A stretch of 64,000 nt of DNA from Zingiber officinale (lineage: Eukaryota > Streptophyta > Magnoliopsida > Zingiberales > Zingiberaceae): contig NC_055991.1 in assembly GCF_018446385.1 (NCBI RefSeq), positions 119,703,794 through 119,767,793 of the forward strand, in the 5' to 3' direction. A program made the position numbers and the translations under genes. The notes under the pieces were generated by a model that had not been told where the DNA came from, did no database searches, and saw nothing but the letters and a program-made list of their open reading frames with translations. This document shows, piece by piece, positions 22,085 through 33,200 of this stretch. The number at the start of each line of letters is the position of its first letter. Positions within the stretch are counted from its first letter, which is position 1.

Positions 22085-24990
22085 ACTAAAAGACTAAGTT
22101 GCCATATCAGCTGCCATACATCTGATTCCCAACCCTTCAACATGCCCATCAAAAGCTCTTGCCTTAAGGACCTTAGTGAAAGGATCTATAGGTCATCACC
22201 TGATGCAATCTAGGCGGCAACAACTTCTCCTCGTTTATACAATTTCTTGTATTGGGTGGTACTTGCGCTCTATTGTGTTTACTTGTCTTAATAGACTTAT
22301 GGTTTCTTCGAGTTTGTTACTGCACCAACATTATTACAACAAATTGTAATAATCTTTGGACAAACCAGAAATCATATCTAAATCTATCTTGAGGTTATTG
22401 AGTCATTCAGCTTTTATGGCTACCTTAGAGGCTTGCCATATACTAAGCTTCTATGGTGGAGTCCAGATAAACACCTATGCCTATCACTCTTCCATAGTTA
22501 TGACTTTACCTCCTAAAGTAAACACAAAACCCCGAGGTTGACTTAATATTGTCCCTGTCCGATTGGAAGTCAAAATCCATGCAACCCATAGGGACCAAAA
22601 TAACTGCCTTGTAAACTAGCATATAATCTCTAGTGCCTCTAAGGTACTTATATGCTTTATTGCAGTCCAATGTCCTTGTCTAGGGTTACTTTGATATCTA
22701 CTAACTATGCCCTTGGCAAAATAGATTTCTGATCTCGTGCATAGCATACATTAGGTTGTCTAACTGCCGAAGCATAAAGAACTGCCTACATGTCCTCAAT
22801 CTCCTTTGATGTCATCGAAGACATCCCTTTAGATAAAGACACTCCATGCTTAAAAGGTAAGAAACCTTTCTAGGAGTCTTGCATGCTAAAAACGAGCAAG
22901 GATTTTTTCGATGTATATATCTATATATATATTTTTCTTGCGATCCCTTATTACTTTGATCACAAAAATATATCTATTCTCCCAAGTCCTTTATATTGAA
23001 TTATTTGGACAACCATACCCTTACTTCTGACAACATTTTGATATTGTTTCCAACTACCAAAATTGTTATCTACGTATAGTACAAGAATCACCACCACGTT
23101 TCCATCACACCATTTGTATACACAAGACTTATCCGTTTACTCAATAAATCCAAAGGTCTGGATTACTTTGATAAACTGGATGTTCCAAGACCTTGAAGCT
23201 TTGCCTCAGTCCATAGACTGATTGAGCTTTCACACAAGATGCTCTTAGCCCTTTGTAATGAACCCTTCTGGTTTGCTTTATGTGGATGCTATCTTCAAGA
23301 CTTCCATTAAGGAATGCTGTCTTGACATCCACTTGCCAAATAGATAAAAGAATCTGGATAGACTTAAACATGGCTAACAGTTTCCTTTTTCATCAAGCCT
23401 TGCTTTGAAAGTTTCCACCTTCCCGTCTACCCCTCTTTTCCTATTATAGACCTATTTACACCCAAAGGCTTTTACACCATTTGGTGTTTCTATAAGCTCA
23501 GTATTCATTACTCTTTGCCAAGATGTTGCATTTTTATCTTGGAGTGCTTCATTATATGTCCGGAGATCGGGTTCATGTCCTCCAGGGATCAAGTCAAAAA
23601 CTCTCCCAAAACATGAATCCTTTTAGGTTGCTTATCAACCCTCCCACTACGAGACACTTTCTGCAATTATGTATCATTTGTGATACGTGTTGGATTTCTT
23701 GTGGTATCTCATCTTGTACAGTTGGTACTAGATTAGACATGTTCTATTATTTCCTTAAGAACAAATTTTCTTATGAGCACGTGGTTCATTATATAGTCCT
23801 TTTCTAAAAATCGGTTGTTGCTAACAATGACTTTCTGATTTTTAAGACTATAAACCTACTTTTGTTTATCTAGGATAACTTACAAACAAGTGGACTCCTA
23901 TCCAACTTATCATTGTCTCTCATATGTGCTGGATTACCCGAATCCGAATATGCTTCAAAATAGGTTTTCACCTATTCAGCAATTCTATATGAGTAGAGAG
24001 TTCTATCTTGGAAGGTACTTATGTTTTTCAGAGTTTATCCTTAAAACAAATTTGGTAATTTTCTGAATAACTCATCATCTATCTAATTATTCCATAAGAG
24101 TCCTTTACCTTCTTTCTACTACACCATTCTGTTGGAGTGTACCAGCTGTAGTTAGTTGGGATTGAATCCCTACTTCTGATAAATGACTCCTAAATTCTCC
24201 CAAGAGGTACTTGCCACTACGATCTTACCGTAGTGTCTTGATATTTTACTTGTCGTTTCTCCACATCAGCCCTCGTATTTTGAACTAATCAAAGCACTTA
24301 CTTCATGCACATCAAGTAAATATATCCGTATCTCAAATAGTTATCTATAAAATATATGAAACAACCTTCTGCTCGATGCTCATAGATCACATTAACCGAA
24401 TGAACCAATCTTATATCTTTGGTTCCATTCCTTAGACTTAAAAGCTCCTTGGTTATTTTCCTTCCAAGTAAGACTCGCAGTTGGAAATTTCCACCACTAA
24501 TGAACCCAAAAGTTCATCGACTACCAATGAATCCTACTCAAGTATAACCTAGCTTTTAGATGTCAAAGATATAATTGGTTCATTTCCGAAGGTTACTTTT
24601 AAAATTAGAAGATGTGTTACTAATTTCCATTTGTTGCATCGTGGGTTATTGGATTATAAATTGTCAACTACCATACCAGAATAGATACTTCCTATTTTTC
24701 TTGATAACAACTTTGTTATTAAAATAGACATAATATCTATAATAGTTTAGAAACCGAAGTCGGGTTCTTTTAGTATGTAAAGACAATTACTTAAAATCCA
24801 TATTTTATTCTTATCAAAGGATAAACATCTCCCATTGCAACTACCACTACAGTGCCCATGTGGACGGTGATTTACCTTCATTTAGTTGTCGGGTTTCCTG
24901 GCAATGAATTGCAGACATGATTAATGGCATCTTGTATCTACACTCCAGGTTCTGTAGATAACACCACTAGACATGTTTCAACTAATGAAT
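22085..24990 (-). pseudogene. Copia pol of copy B: protease, integrase, reverse transcriptase, RNase H (broken)
   Basis: Read from 24990 down: protease and link region at about 24990-24780 (TNHVCNSL-like relic); gag-pre-integrase near 24550; integrase with GTPQQNGVV near 24150-24125; reverse transcriptase with IWQVDVKTAFLNGSLED near 23340-23285; RNase H-side sequence with a KYLRGTRDYMLVY-like stretch near 22660-22615. Frames change often and no long frame survives. The order integrase before reverse transcriptase defines Copia. It supplies the parts that copy A has lost. Confidence 0.8.
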
Positions 24991-25144
24991 TAAATACACC
25001 TAAATTGTTCTTTGTTCTAAGAAGACACCTACCTTAATGTCCAAGTCCTATTTCCAATCATTACAATTGGGACTACTAAGTCTTTTCTATGGTATAGGAT
25101 TGACAAACATCCTAAGAATCACAAAATATTTGGTCAAGATCAAC

Positions 25145-25575
25145 TCCTTAAAATCTCCATGAATTTTGTATACAAAATCAAGAGGAGATTTTATTCATTA
25201 ATTTTATTATCTCGTCAACTTTACTTTATGACGAATAAAATTAATAGTTGATCCGTCTTTGATCAAATTCAAAACTTGAATTTAAAATAACATTGATTCC
25301 TCAAACAATATTATTTAAATTTACCAACACCAAACACCGTGAATTTTGCATGCCACGTTAGTGTGGACGATACAAATTCAACATTTGTAAAAGGAGGGTT
25401 TTACCCATTAACTATCTTGTCAACGTATCTTTATGACAAATAAAATTATCTCAAACACCGTTAATTTTGTATGCCACGTTAGTGTGGACGTATACAAAAT
25501 CATTTGTAAGTGGGGTTTTAACCCTTTAATTTTATTATCTTGTCAACCTAGTTTTATGACAAATTAATAGTTGGT
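25145..25575. repeat. Leader direct repeats of Copia copy B (reverse)
   Basis: At least three units of the ~105-bp leader repeat seen at 6208-6735, on the opposite strand. Each has GAATTTTG.AT, CACGTTAGTGTGGACG and a TTTGTAA..GGGGTTTTA-type end. Confidence 0.75.
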
Positions 25576-26389
25576 TTCATTTGGTCACACAAATAATAGC
25601 AGTGACTCCGATGGGAGGATACTATTAGATGTGTCTAAGTGTATACCATTACTTGACACTAAGTCCATTAATAAGATTATGCCCTCCGTTGGGGAAGATC
25701 ACACGCTCTTAATTAACTTCCTATAGTCATCCAAAATGGAAGTCTGCTCTAGTGATCCACAAACAAGCTCATCCGTTATGGAGGAAGGAGCCAACAAGCA
25801 AGCTTGTTTGCATCACTTACAAACCAAGAATGGAGACCATGGATTTACTTAAAACCCCTCCCACTTAGTTATTTATAAATGAGGAATTTTAACTATGCTA
25901 GCCTACTAAATATGTAAACCAACATGCACACACAATATAAAAGCAATAAATAGAAAATCTAATTTTCAACTATTATGGCTTTTATCTCTAGTTGTCCTCC
26001 GTGTTGTCATCCCAATCGCCATATTTGGCCACCGTCGGGTCTAGTCGCGATCCATCTTGCTCCTAGTTCCGCTACCGGGTCCTCGAGGTTCCACGCTTTG
26101 CAAGATTAGATCCATGACATAAATAGAATTTTACATTTTGATCCTATATTCCATAAAAGGAATGTACATGTATCTAGATCAAATAAAATCCTAATAAAAC
26201 TAAATACAGCTCCTCACGATTTTATAATACAATCATGCACACACATAAAATGCCCTTGACATGTCCAAGGTCCAATCACACACATAATAACTATAAGCCA
26301 TAATAGTTGGATCCTGCATCCACAAAGTTAGCACAATTTGCTATAAATTATATGTATAATTAAACTAATACCAAATACACAGAGGCAAA

Positions 26390-26402
26390 CCCTAGCTCTG
26401 AA
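26390..26402 (-). other. Damaged primer-binding site of Copia copy B
   Basis: On the minus strand the LTR end CCAACA is followed by ATTCAGAGCTAGGG. Copy A has ATTGGTATCAGAGCTAGGG, so five bases (GGTAT) are missing. This removes half of the tRNA-Met match. Confidence 0.8.
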
Positions 26403-28950
26403 TTGTTGGTTGCTACTGAAAACCTATAGGTTCCACTGCAAAAAATTTGTACAAAGGTCCGAACCTTTCCTAGCTACCATGTGTTCTTTTAAATTAAATT
26501 TTGATCGCCAGAACTTAACACGCTTGATCCAAAACTTAATCTATTTGTTCTTTAGGTTTTGACTTGGATCTCCTGAACTTAACACGCTCGACCAAGCCTT
26601 AAGTTATTAATTCCATTAAATATTAATTTCCAAAAATGACTTACGAGGCACATGGCCTTCTTGGATATGGGAGCAACCACCACCGACTAGACAAAACCTT
26701 TAATAGAAAGCTAATATTTAATTTCCTAAATAACTTTAGGTTAGCCAAAGAGAACAATCAAATCACAAGGAAAAGAAAGAAACAAAGAACACAACTTGAA
26801 AACCATAGAAACACTAGAACGTAAGCCTCTTGTATTTGGTATTATTTCCAAAATAACTAGTATGATGCGGAAAGAAAAATTACTAGTTATACCTTTAGAA
26901 AACCTCTTGATCTTCTACCGTATTCCTCTTCTTATCCCGGACGTCGTGTGGGCGACGATCTTCAAACGAGAACCACCACGCACCTTCTTCTTCCAAGCAA
27001 GGTTCGCCACAAGAAGAACCACCTCCAAGGAAGAAGAACTTGATCACCACCAATACTCCAAGGGATCTTCAAGATGAGGCTTCCTCCTTCTTCTTCTCCT
27101 TCCTAGGTCCGCCACCAACAAGAGCTCCAAGAGATGTATGGTTCGGCCACCAAAAGAGAAGAAAGGAGAAAGGCTAGGGCCATACCAAAGAAGAAAAGAG
27201 GGAGAAAAATAGAATAGATTAGTTAGCTATGAACCCCTCCCCCCTCTTTTATAATCCTTGATCTTGGCAAATAAGGAAATTTAATAAAAACTTCCTTAAT
27301 TCTTTTGCCATTGAAAAGGAAAATTTATTTAATTAAAAATAACTTTCTCAATTTTATAATGGCTGTACAAAATAACTCCAAGCAAATAAAATTTTAAACA
27401 CCAATTAAAACTTCCTTATTTGCTTCCGGAATTTTATAAAAATTTCTCAATAATTTTATCCCTTCATGATTGGTTTATAAAAGGAAATTTAAATTAAAAT
27501 CTTTCTTTTAAACATGTGAATAAAAAGAAAGTTATCTCTAAAATTAATATCTCTTTAATCTACAAATAAGGAAAGATATCAAATCTTTTCTTAATCTCTT
27601 GTAGAAACTTATAAAAGAGAATATTTAATTTTAAACTTTCTTTAATCATGAATATGTTTAAAAGGAAAGTTTTCTTAAAATTTAAAATCCTCCTTTAATC
27701 AACAAATAAGGAAAGATTTCAAATTTTAAACTCTCTTAAAACATATAGATGATTTACAAATAAGAAAGTTTTGCAAAATTAAAATCCTTTTAAACTACAA
27801 ATAAGGAAAGAGATTAATCTCTTCTTAATCTTTGTAGAAAGCTATAAAGGAAATTTTTAATTTTAAACTCTCTTTAAAACATGATATCCACATGAGAAAT
27901 AATTTTAATAAAAATCCTTTTTATTCTACCGGCCACCCAAGCTTGGGACCCAAGTTGGGCTTTCACCACCAACTTAACTCATCCACTGTCTTGGGCGGCC
28001 CTAGCTTGGGTTCCAAGCTAGCTTGGCCGGCCCATTAGATGGGTAAGAAGGTGGTATCACGATGGGTATAAATCTCTATATAGGCTACGATAGGGACCTA
28101 GAGGAGGAATTGTTTTGGTCTCCGATAAAATTAAGCATCCCGTGTTCGCCCAACACACAACTTAATTTTATCAATAATTCATTCCACTAGAGAACTATTA
28201 TTGAACTATCGCACCAATCCCAAATTACATTTTGGCTCCTTCTTATTATGAGTGTTAGTCTCCTCGTGTTTAAGATATCAATGTCCACTAATTAAGTGAG
28301 TTACTGACAACTCATTTAATTAATATCTAAGTCCAAGAGTAGTACCACTCAACCTTATCGTCATGTCGGACTAAGTCCACCTGCAGGTTTAACATGACAA
28401 TCCTTATGAGCTCCTCTTGGGGACATTATCAACCTAGTATCTCTAGGACACAGCTTCCTTCTATAATCAACAACACACTATAAGTGATACCATTTCCAAC
28501 TTATCGGGTTTATTGATTTATCGAACTAAATCTCACCCATTGATAAATTAAAGAAATAAATATCAAACATATGTGCTTGTTATTATATTAGGATTAAGAG
28601 CACACACTTCCATAATAATCGAGGTCTTTGCTTTTATAAAGTCGTATAAAAGAAACGACCTCTAATGGTCCTACTCAATACACTGAGCTAGTGTAATTAT
28701 ATAGTCAAGATAAACTAATACATAAACCACGACCTTCCAATGGTTTGTCCCTTTCCATTTTAGTCGTGAGCTCGCTTTATAATTTATAAGGAAACCGATA
28801 ACATGATCTTCTGTGTGTGACACACACCATGTTATCTACAATATAAATTAATTGAACAACTACATTTATCATAAATGTAGACATTTCAATGTGATTCTTA
28901 TTTTAGATAAATATTTATACCAAAAGTTAGGCTTTAGTATACACCTAACA
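26403..28950 (-). mobile_element. 5' LTR of Copia copy B
   Basis: On the minus strand it starts at 28950 (TGTTAGGTGTATACT) and ends CAACCAACA at 26403, giving 2548 bp. It matches copy A, the solo LTR and the 3' LTR of this copy, with many single-base indels. The TATA box is at 27246-27253 and hairpin cassettes at 27929-27960 and 27993-28034. The next bases (ATAAG) would be the target duplication, but its partner was lost with the 3' LTR end. Confidence 0.9.
27929..28034. repeat. Hairpin cassettes in the Copia copy B 5' LTR
   Basis: CCGGCCACCCAAGCTTGG with CCAAGTTGGGC near 27929-27960, and GGCGGCCCTAGCTTGG with CCAAGCTAGCTTGGCCGGCC near 27993-28034. The first has lost pairing partly; the second is well paired. 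Confidence 0.75.
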
Positions 28951-29154
28951 ATAAGATTTATCAGATCTCCTCGACTCCACACCACCAATCCGCGACGATA
29001 TGAGTTGCCTGGGAGCCAGGTTTTGACCTACGACCGGATCGATTCAGTTGACACTCGACGGCTCACGACCATCTGTGCTGACTCGGTCACCAACGATCCA
29101 TTTAAACCAATGTCTTGATAGTTCGACATCGAATCATGGATCGACTCTGTAGGT
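28951..29154. other. Unassigned sequence between Copia and the assembly gap
   Basis: 204 bp of mixed composition with no gene or repeat that I can identify. It contains GACCGGATCGATTC and CATGGATCGACTC motifs that recall the palindromic LTR segments, but no clear hairpin. Confidence 0.4.
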
Positions 29155-29254
29155 NNNNNNNNNNNNNNNNNNNNNNNNNNNNNNNNNNNNNNNNNNNNNN
29201 NNNNNNNNNNNNNNNNNNNNNNNNNNNNNNNNNNNNNNNNNNNNNNNNNNNNNN
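29155..29254. other. Assembly gap (100 N)
   Basis: Exactly 100 Ns, the usual placeholder for a gap of unknown length. The two sides may not be neighbours at this spacing. Confidence 0.99.
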
Positions 29255-29800
29255 GACCATTAGAAATCCATCAACGGCTCATTAGGTACAATAGACTTGC
29301 GTTCTACTGACCGGATCAATAGAATGATCCATTAATGGACAATTATGCAGAACTTCCGTTACTCTTGATTAGGAGCCCATCAACGGCCAGTTACGGATCC
29401 AATGGACTTACAAGCAGATTAAGGCTGCCCAAGGCCCATTAATGACCCAATATAGATCCTTTACTCATTACTACACAAGAACCTACTAATGACCCAGCTC
29501 TGACCTAAAAGAGCGCCCATCAGCTTCCTTTTACTGGCTCAATATAGATCCCATTAGCGGCCGAGTTTCAGACCAGAAAGCCCCTTTACGTGCTTTACTA
29601 ATCCAATAGGGCCCATAATCAGTGAAACATCCTTGAAGAGACTCCATTAACGTCTGTTTAGTGACCCAATAGAAATCCAATTAACAGCCATTTGCTAGCC
29701 CAATAGAGATGCCGCTGGCGCTGGTAATGGCACATCACAATGCCCAATAATGAGCCAGATATCCATCAACGGCCCATTACCGGCCACCAGAGAACATTAC
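29255..29800. repeat. Field of degenerate CCCATTA/CCCAATA units
   Basis: Short motifs such as GACCCAATAGAAATCC, CCCATTAATGACCC, CAACGGCCCATTA and GGCTCAATATAGATCCC recur about every 35-70 bp across the whole stretch, all in one orientation. Units are too diverged to give a clean period. The field starts directly at the gap, so its true length is unknown. No coding frame. Confidence 0.55.
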
Positions 29801-30240
29801 GAGTCCGAAAGGGCCAATACGGGCACACTTTCTAAAACAATAGGATATGATTGCCCTACAAAATACGACGACACTACTGAGTCGTGCAAGAAAACAAGCA
29901 AACCCATACGACTAGAGAAACAAAGTTGCACTTCTTTATAAGCCGTAAAAGAAAGGGTGAATAAATCGATTTTAAAAGTAAAGAAGTCTATTTCATTAAA
30001 CTCTTCATGTTGTGCCATCAGAAACTAGCCAATTGCCATCGTCTTTTATGAATCATTCCACCCTCCCTTCCACCCCTGGAGCAAGATTCATCACAAGCTA
30101 AGGACAAACAACTTTCAACACCAAAAGAAAGAGTATGATTGTCCTACAATAATTGAAAAACTGAAGGGAAGAGAGATTTTTTTTTCTTTTCAAACAAAAA
30201 TGGAAATGTGAGGTATACCTGCTACTACATGTGAATCTTG
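29801..30240. other. 3' flank of BRE
   Basis: AT-rich sequence downstream of the BRE stop codon (on its strand). It probably contains the 3' untranslated region. I see no canonical AATAAA close to the stop. A 13-base T-rich run lies at about 30177-30190. Confidence 0.4.
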
Positions 30241-33200
30241 TTACTTAGGTGATGAATCAATACAGAACTTTTTGAAGTCTAAACACTCGTCTACCACGAA
30301 CTCGCTGCAAAGGTGTCATAATAAGAAAAAAGTTCTGATAGGTTTTCTAATATTACTAGGAAAAAGATGCTTACAATATTCGTTCCGCCATCTCTGCTGG
30401 TTCCCATCTAGGGCTCCAAGGGTATTCATTCACAGGGGGTGAGGATATTGGTAGGCTTTGAGAATTAAAGTGCTGCATAGAAAAACAGAATAGCTTTTGA
30501 TTGAGGAACATTAAAAATATTGATCTAAAAAGGAAGCCGATTGAAACTCATAATTATCTGAGACTACTTGATGAAGCATCAAGGATAAGTGATCTTTCAT
30601 AGAGAAACAAATAGTCTCGTACACAATGGAGGAAATTTATCAAATCAAAAGCAGTTCAAACATAGTGTGGATTGAGACATTTTTAAAGGCCATATAAAAT
30701 TTAAAATGGATTAAAATATTTTAGGAAAGTCATATCTGGTCGTCGCCCTAAATCACAAGCCTTTTCAAAGTAACTCCTTTTCCCTTCCCACTAACAGGAC
30801 CCTCAATCTAAATGATTACTTCTTTATTCCCATCCAGACATGAATTCTATTCTCCAATGAATCCAAAGAGATCTTACATTCTCTGATTTTACAAACAAAT
30901 GGCACCCATCCTCATCCTCATGGTATTCCATCGAGGATGATACGAGCTCATCAATCAATGACTACTAAAATCACTAGAATTTGATCTAGATCAAATTAAG
31001 CTTCTTGTGAAAGTGTAAGCAATTTGTGCAACTTGAAGAACCCAGTAGAACTCAAAATGCTCTAGAATTCTTAGCACAAAGGCTATACACACTCGCACAA
31101 TAAGGTCAATTACTTGGGTTAAATTCTTGCTTCAGTTATAGTAGGGATGTGGTATAACAGCACATACAGAAGTTAATCTTCCAACACCAAGAGGAAAGAA
31201 TGAATACCTGAGAACTTTGCATTACCAATATGGGTTGCTGCTTTGGGAACTGTGTAGGAATAGAAAAGTGAACCTGCAAAAATAAAGCAAAGAGAGAAAA
31301 AACATGTTCAGTATACCAAAGAATTGCACAATAAAAATCTTCAAAAGTATTCTTGATTGCTGAGTATTTGAGACTAATGTTGAGTTGTATTCAAGGATCA
31401 AACTTCTTCTACTCACAAAGTAAAAATTCAGCCATAATATCTAAGTGTGACAGGGCTACTTGTTTATCGTTTTAGGGATTCTTTTATATGTAGAAACAAT
31501 GAACGTTGCACAGTAGCACTTTCATGCACAAATGATGATCTTTTGATAGATGTTGGTTTACAAATCTAAGTTGGTCAATTGCTGTATATGAGCACAAAAG
31601 GCATTCACAACATACCAAAAATGTAAAAGCCCCAGAGCCACAAAGCACAGTAGCTCTTCTGCAGAATACCTAATAAATTGATAGACCATAAAAGCATCCT
31701 TAGTAAAATAAATAAGATTATGAAATAAGGTTGAATAATGGAATACCGGATCAACTTCTAGTGGTCTTCCAAAAAGAGGAGCTAAAGCCTCTATAAAACG
31801 TCTTCTTGCACCAATGGATGCAATTGCCTCCACAACCTTGAGAAGAACAAGTTTTGATACAAATGTAACATTCAAAACTAACAAATGAATGAGAGAGAAA
31901 GAAGATTCCACAAATCAAGCACATTACATATTGACTGTCGCTAGATTAATGGGGAGTACATCACACTTTACTATGGCAAAATCTATATTCTACCTACAGA
32001 CAATAAGACATGAAAGATGCTCTTCTTAATCAATTGAAGTGAGCATCACCATATGTAAATTTTTTTGATGTGACAATTAACAAGTGCTAAGTGCATTTCT
32101 GTGAAAAAACAAATATACCTGAACCTTGAGGTGATCTTCAATAACAGGAAGGTATTCGGCCATGCACCTTAAAAGAAAGAAAACTTCTTCAATGGTTTAC
32201 TATATCAATTACTAACTACATTTGAAAGAAATTTTAATGTATAACAGAAACAGATGTTGGGCCAACATCAGAAGAAATTAGCATGACCTACATCCCATCT
32301 AACCATTGTGGAAGTTTGACATCCTCGATAGAGAATAAGGACTTTAACTCTGGAGTAGAAACTAATTTTATTCTTGGAGCTGCAGGTGCCGAAGAATAAC
32401 TTCTGCTAACAGGAAATATAACCTGCAGAATGCAATAAACTGACTAAGGAAAGAACTACTCCCTAGAAGGACACTGAATTATATGAGAACCAGTTTGCCA
32501 ATGTTTTATCACCATAGTTAAATATATGAGAACAATTTGCCAGTGTCCTATCGCCATGCTATGGACATATCCAAAATTTCATGTACTACAGAAAAAAAAA
32601 CAACAGCAAAAACATATAAACCTTTCTGGTATCTGTTTCACTAATGATCCATCCTTCAAGCATCTATACAATCAAGCCCATAAAAACCCTCCAAAATTAC
32701 ACTACAGCATACAATTTATTCTGCCACATCTGTTCACCTTATGGATACTGAGCTTAAGCAAATTCATTCAAATTGTCAGCCTGATTGTTAAATTGCTTAT
32801 CCTCAGGTGCGCTATATATGGCACTAAGCAAGGGTAAACCATTATCCCAAGGTTCATTGACATTCCACAGTCAATAGCTTGCCAATGGATGGTCAGATCA
32901 GGCAAGAAGATATTTGCTTCTGAGTAGAGTTTCCCTAAGCCCACAAGTGGACCACCAATCGGTCAAAAACACAACTATATAAATAAACTGGACCAATCCA
33001 ATTGATTTGGACACATTTTCACAAGGTTTACCCATTCAACCATAAAAACGATTTGTTGTTAAAAAAAACACTGTTGCAAAACTCTGTATTGAAAGTGCAG
33101 TTATTAAACAACTTAAAGATCTTACTGGAAGCTAATATGGCAAGAACTAAATCCAAGGCATAGGTAACTCACATGATCATAGCCTCATACAATCAGAAAA

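Noticed and set aside
29150..29260. Possible biological boundary at the N run
   Set aside because: Exactly 100 Ns is an assembly convention, not sequence.
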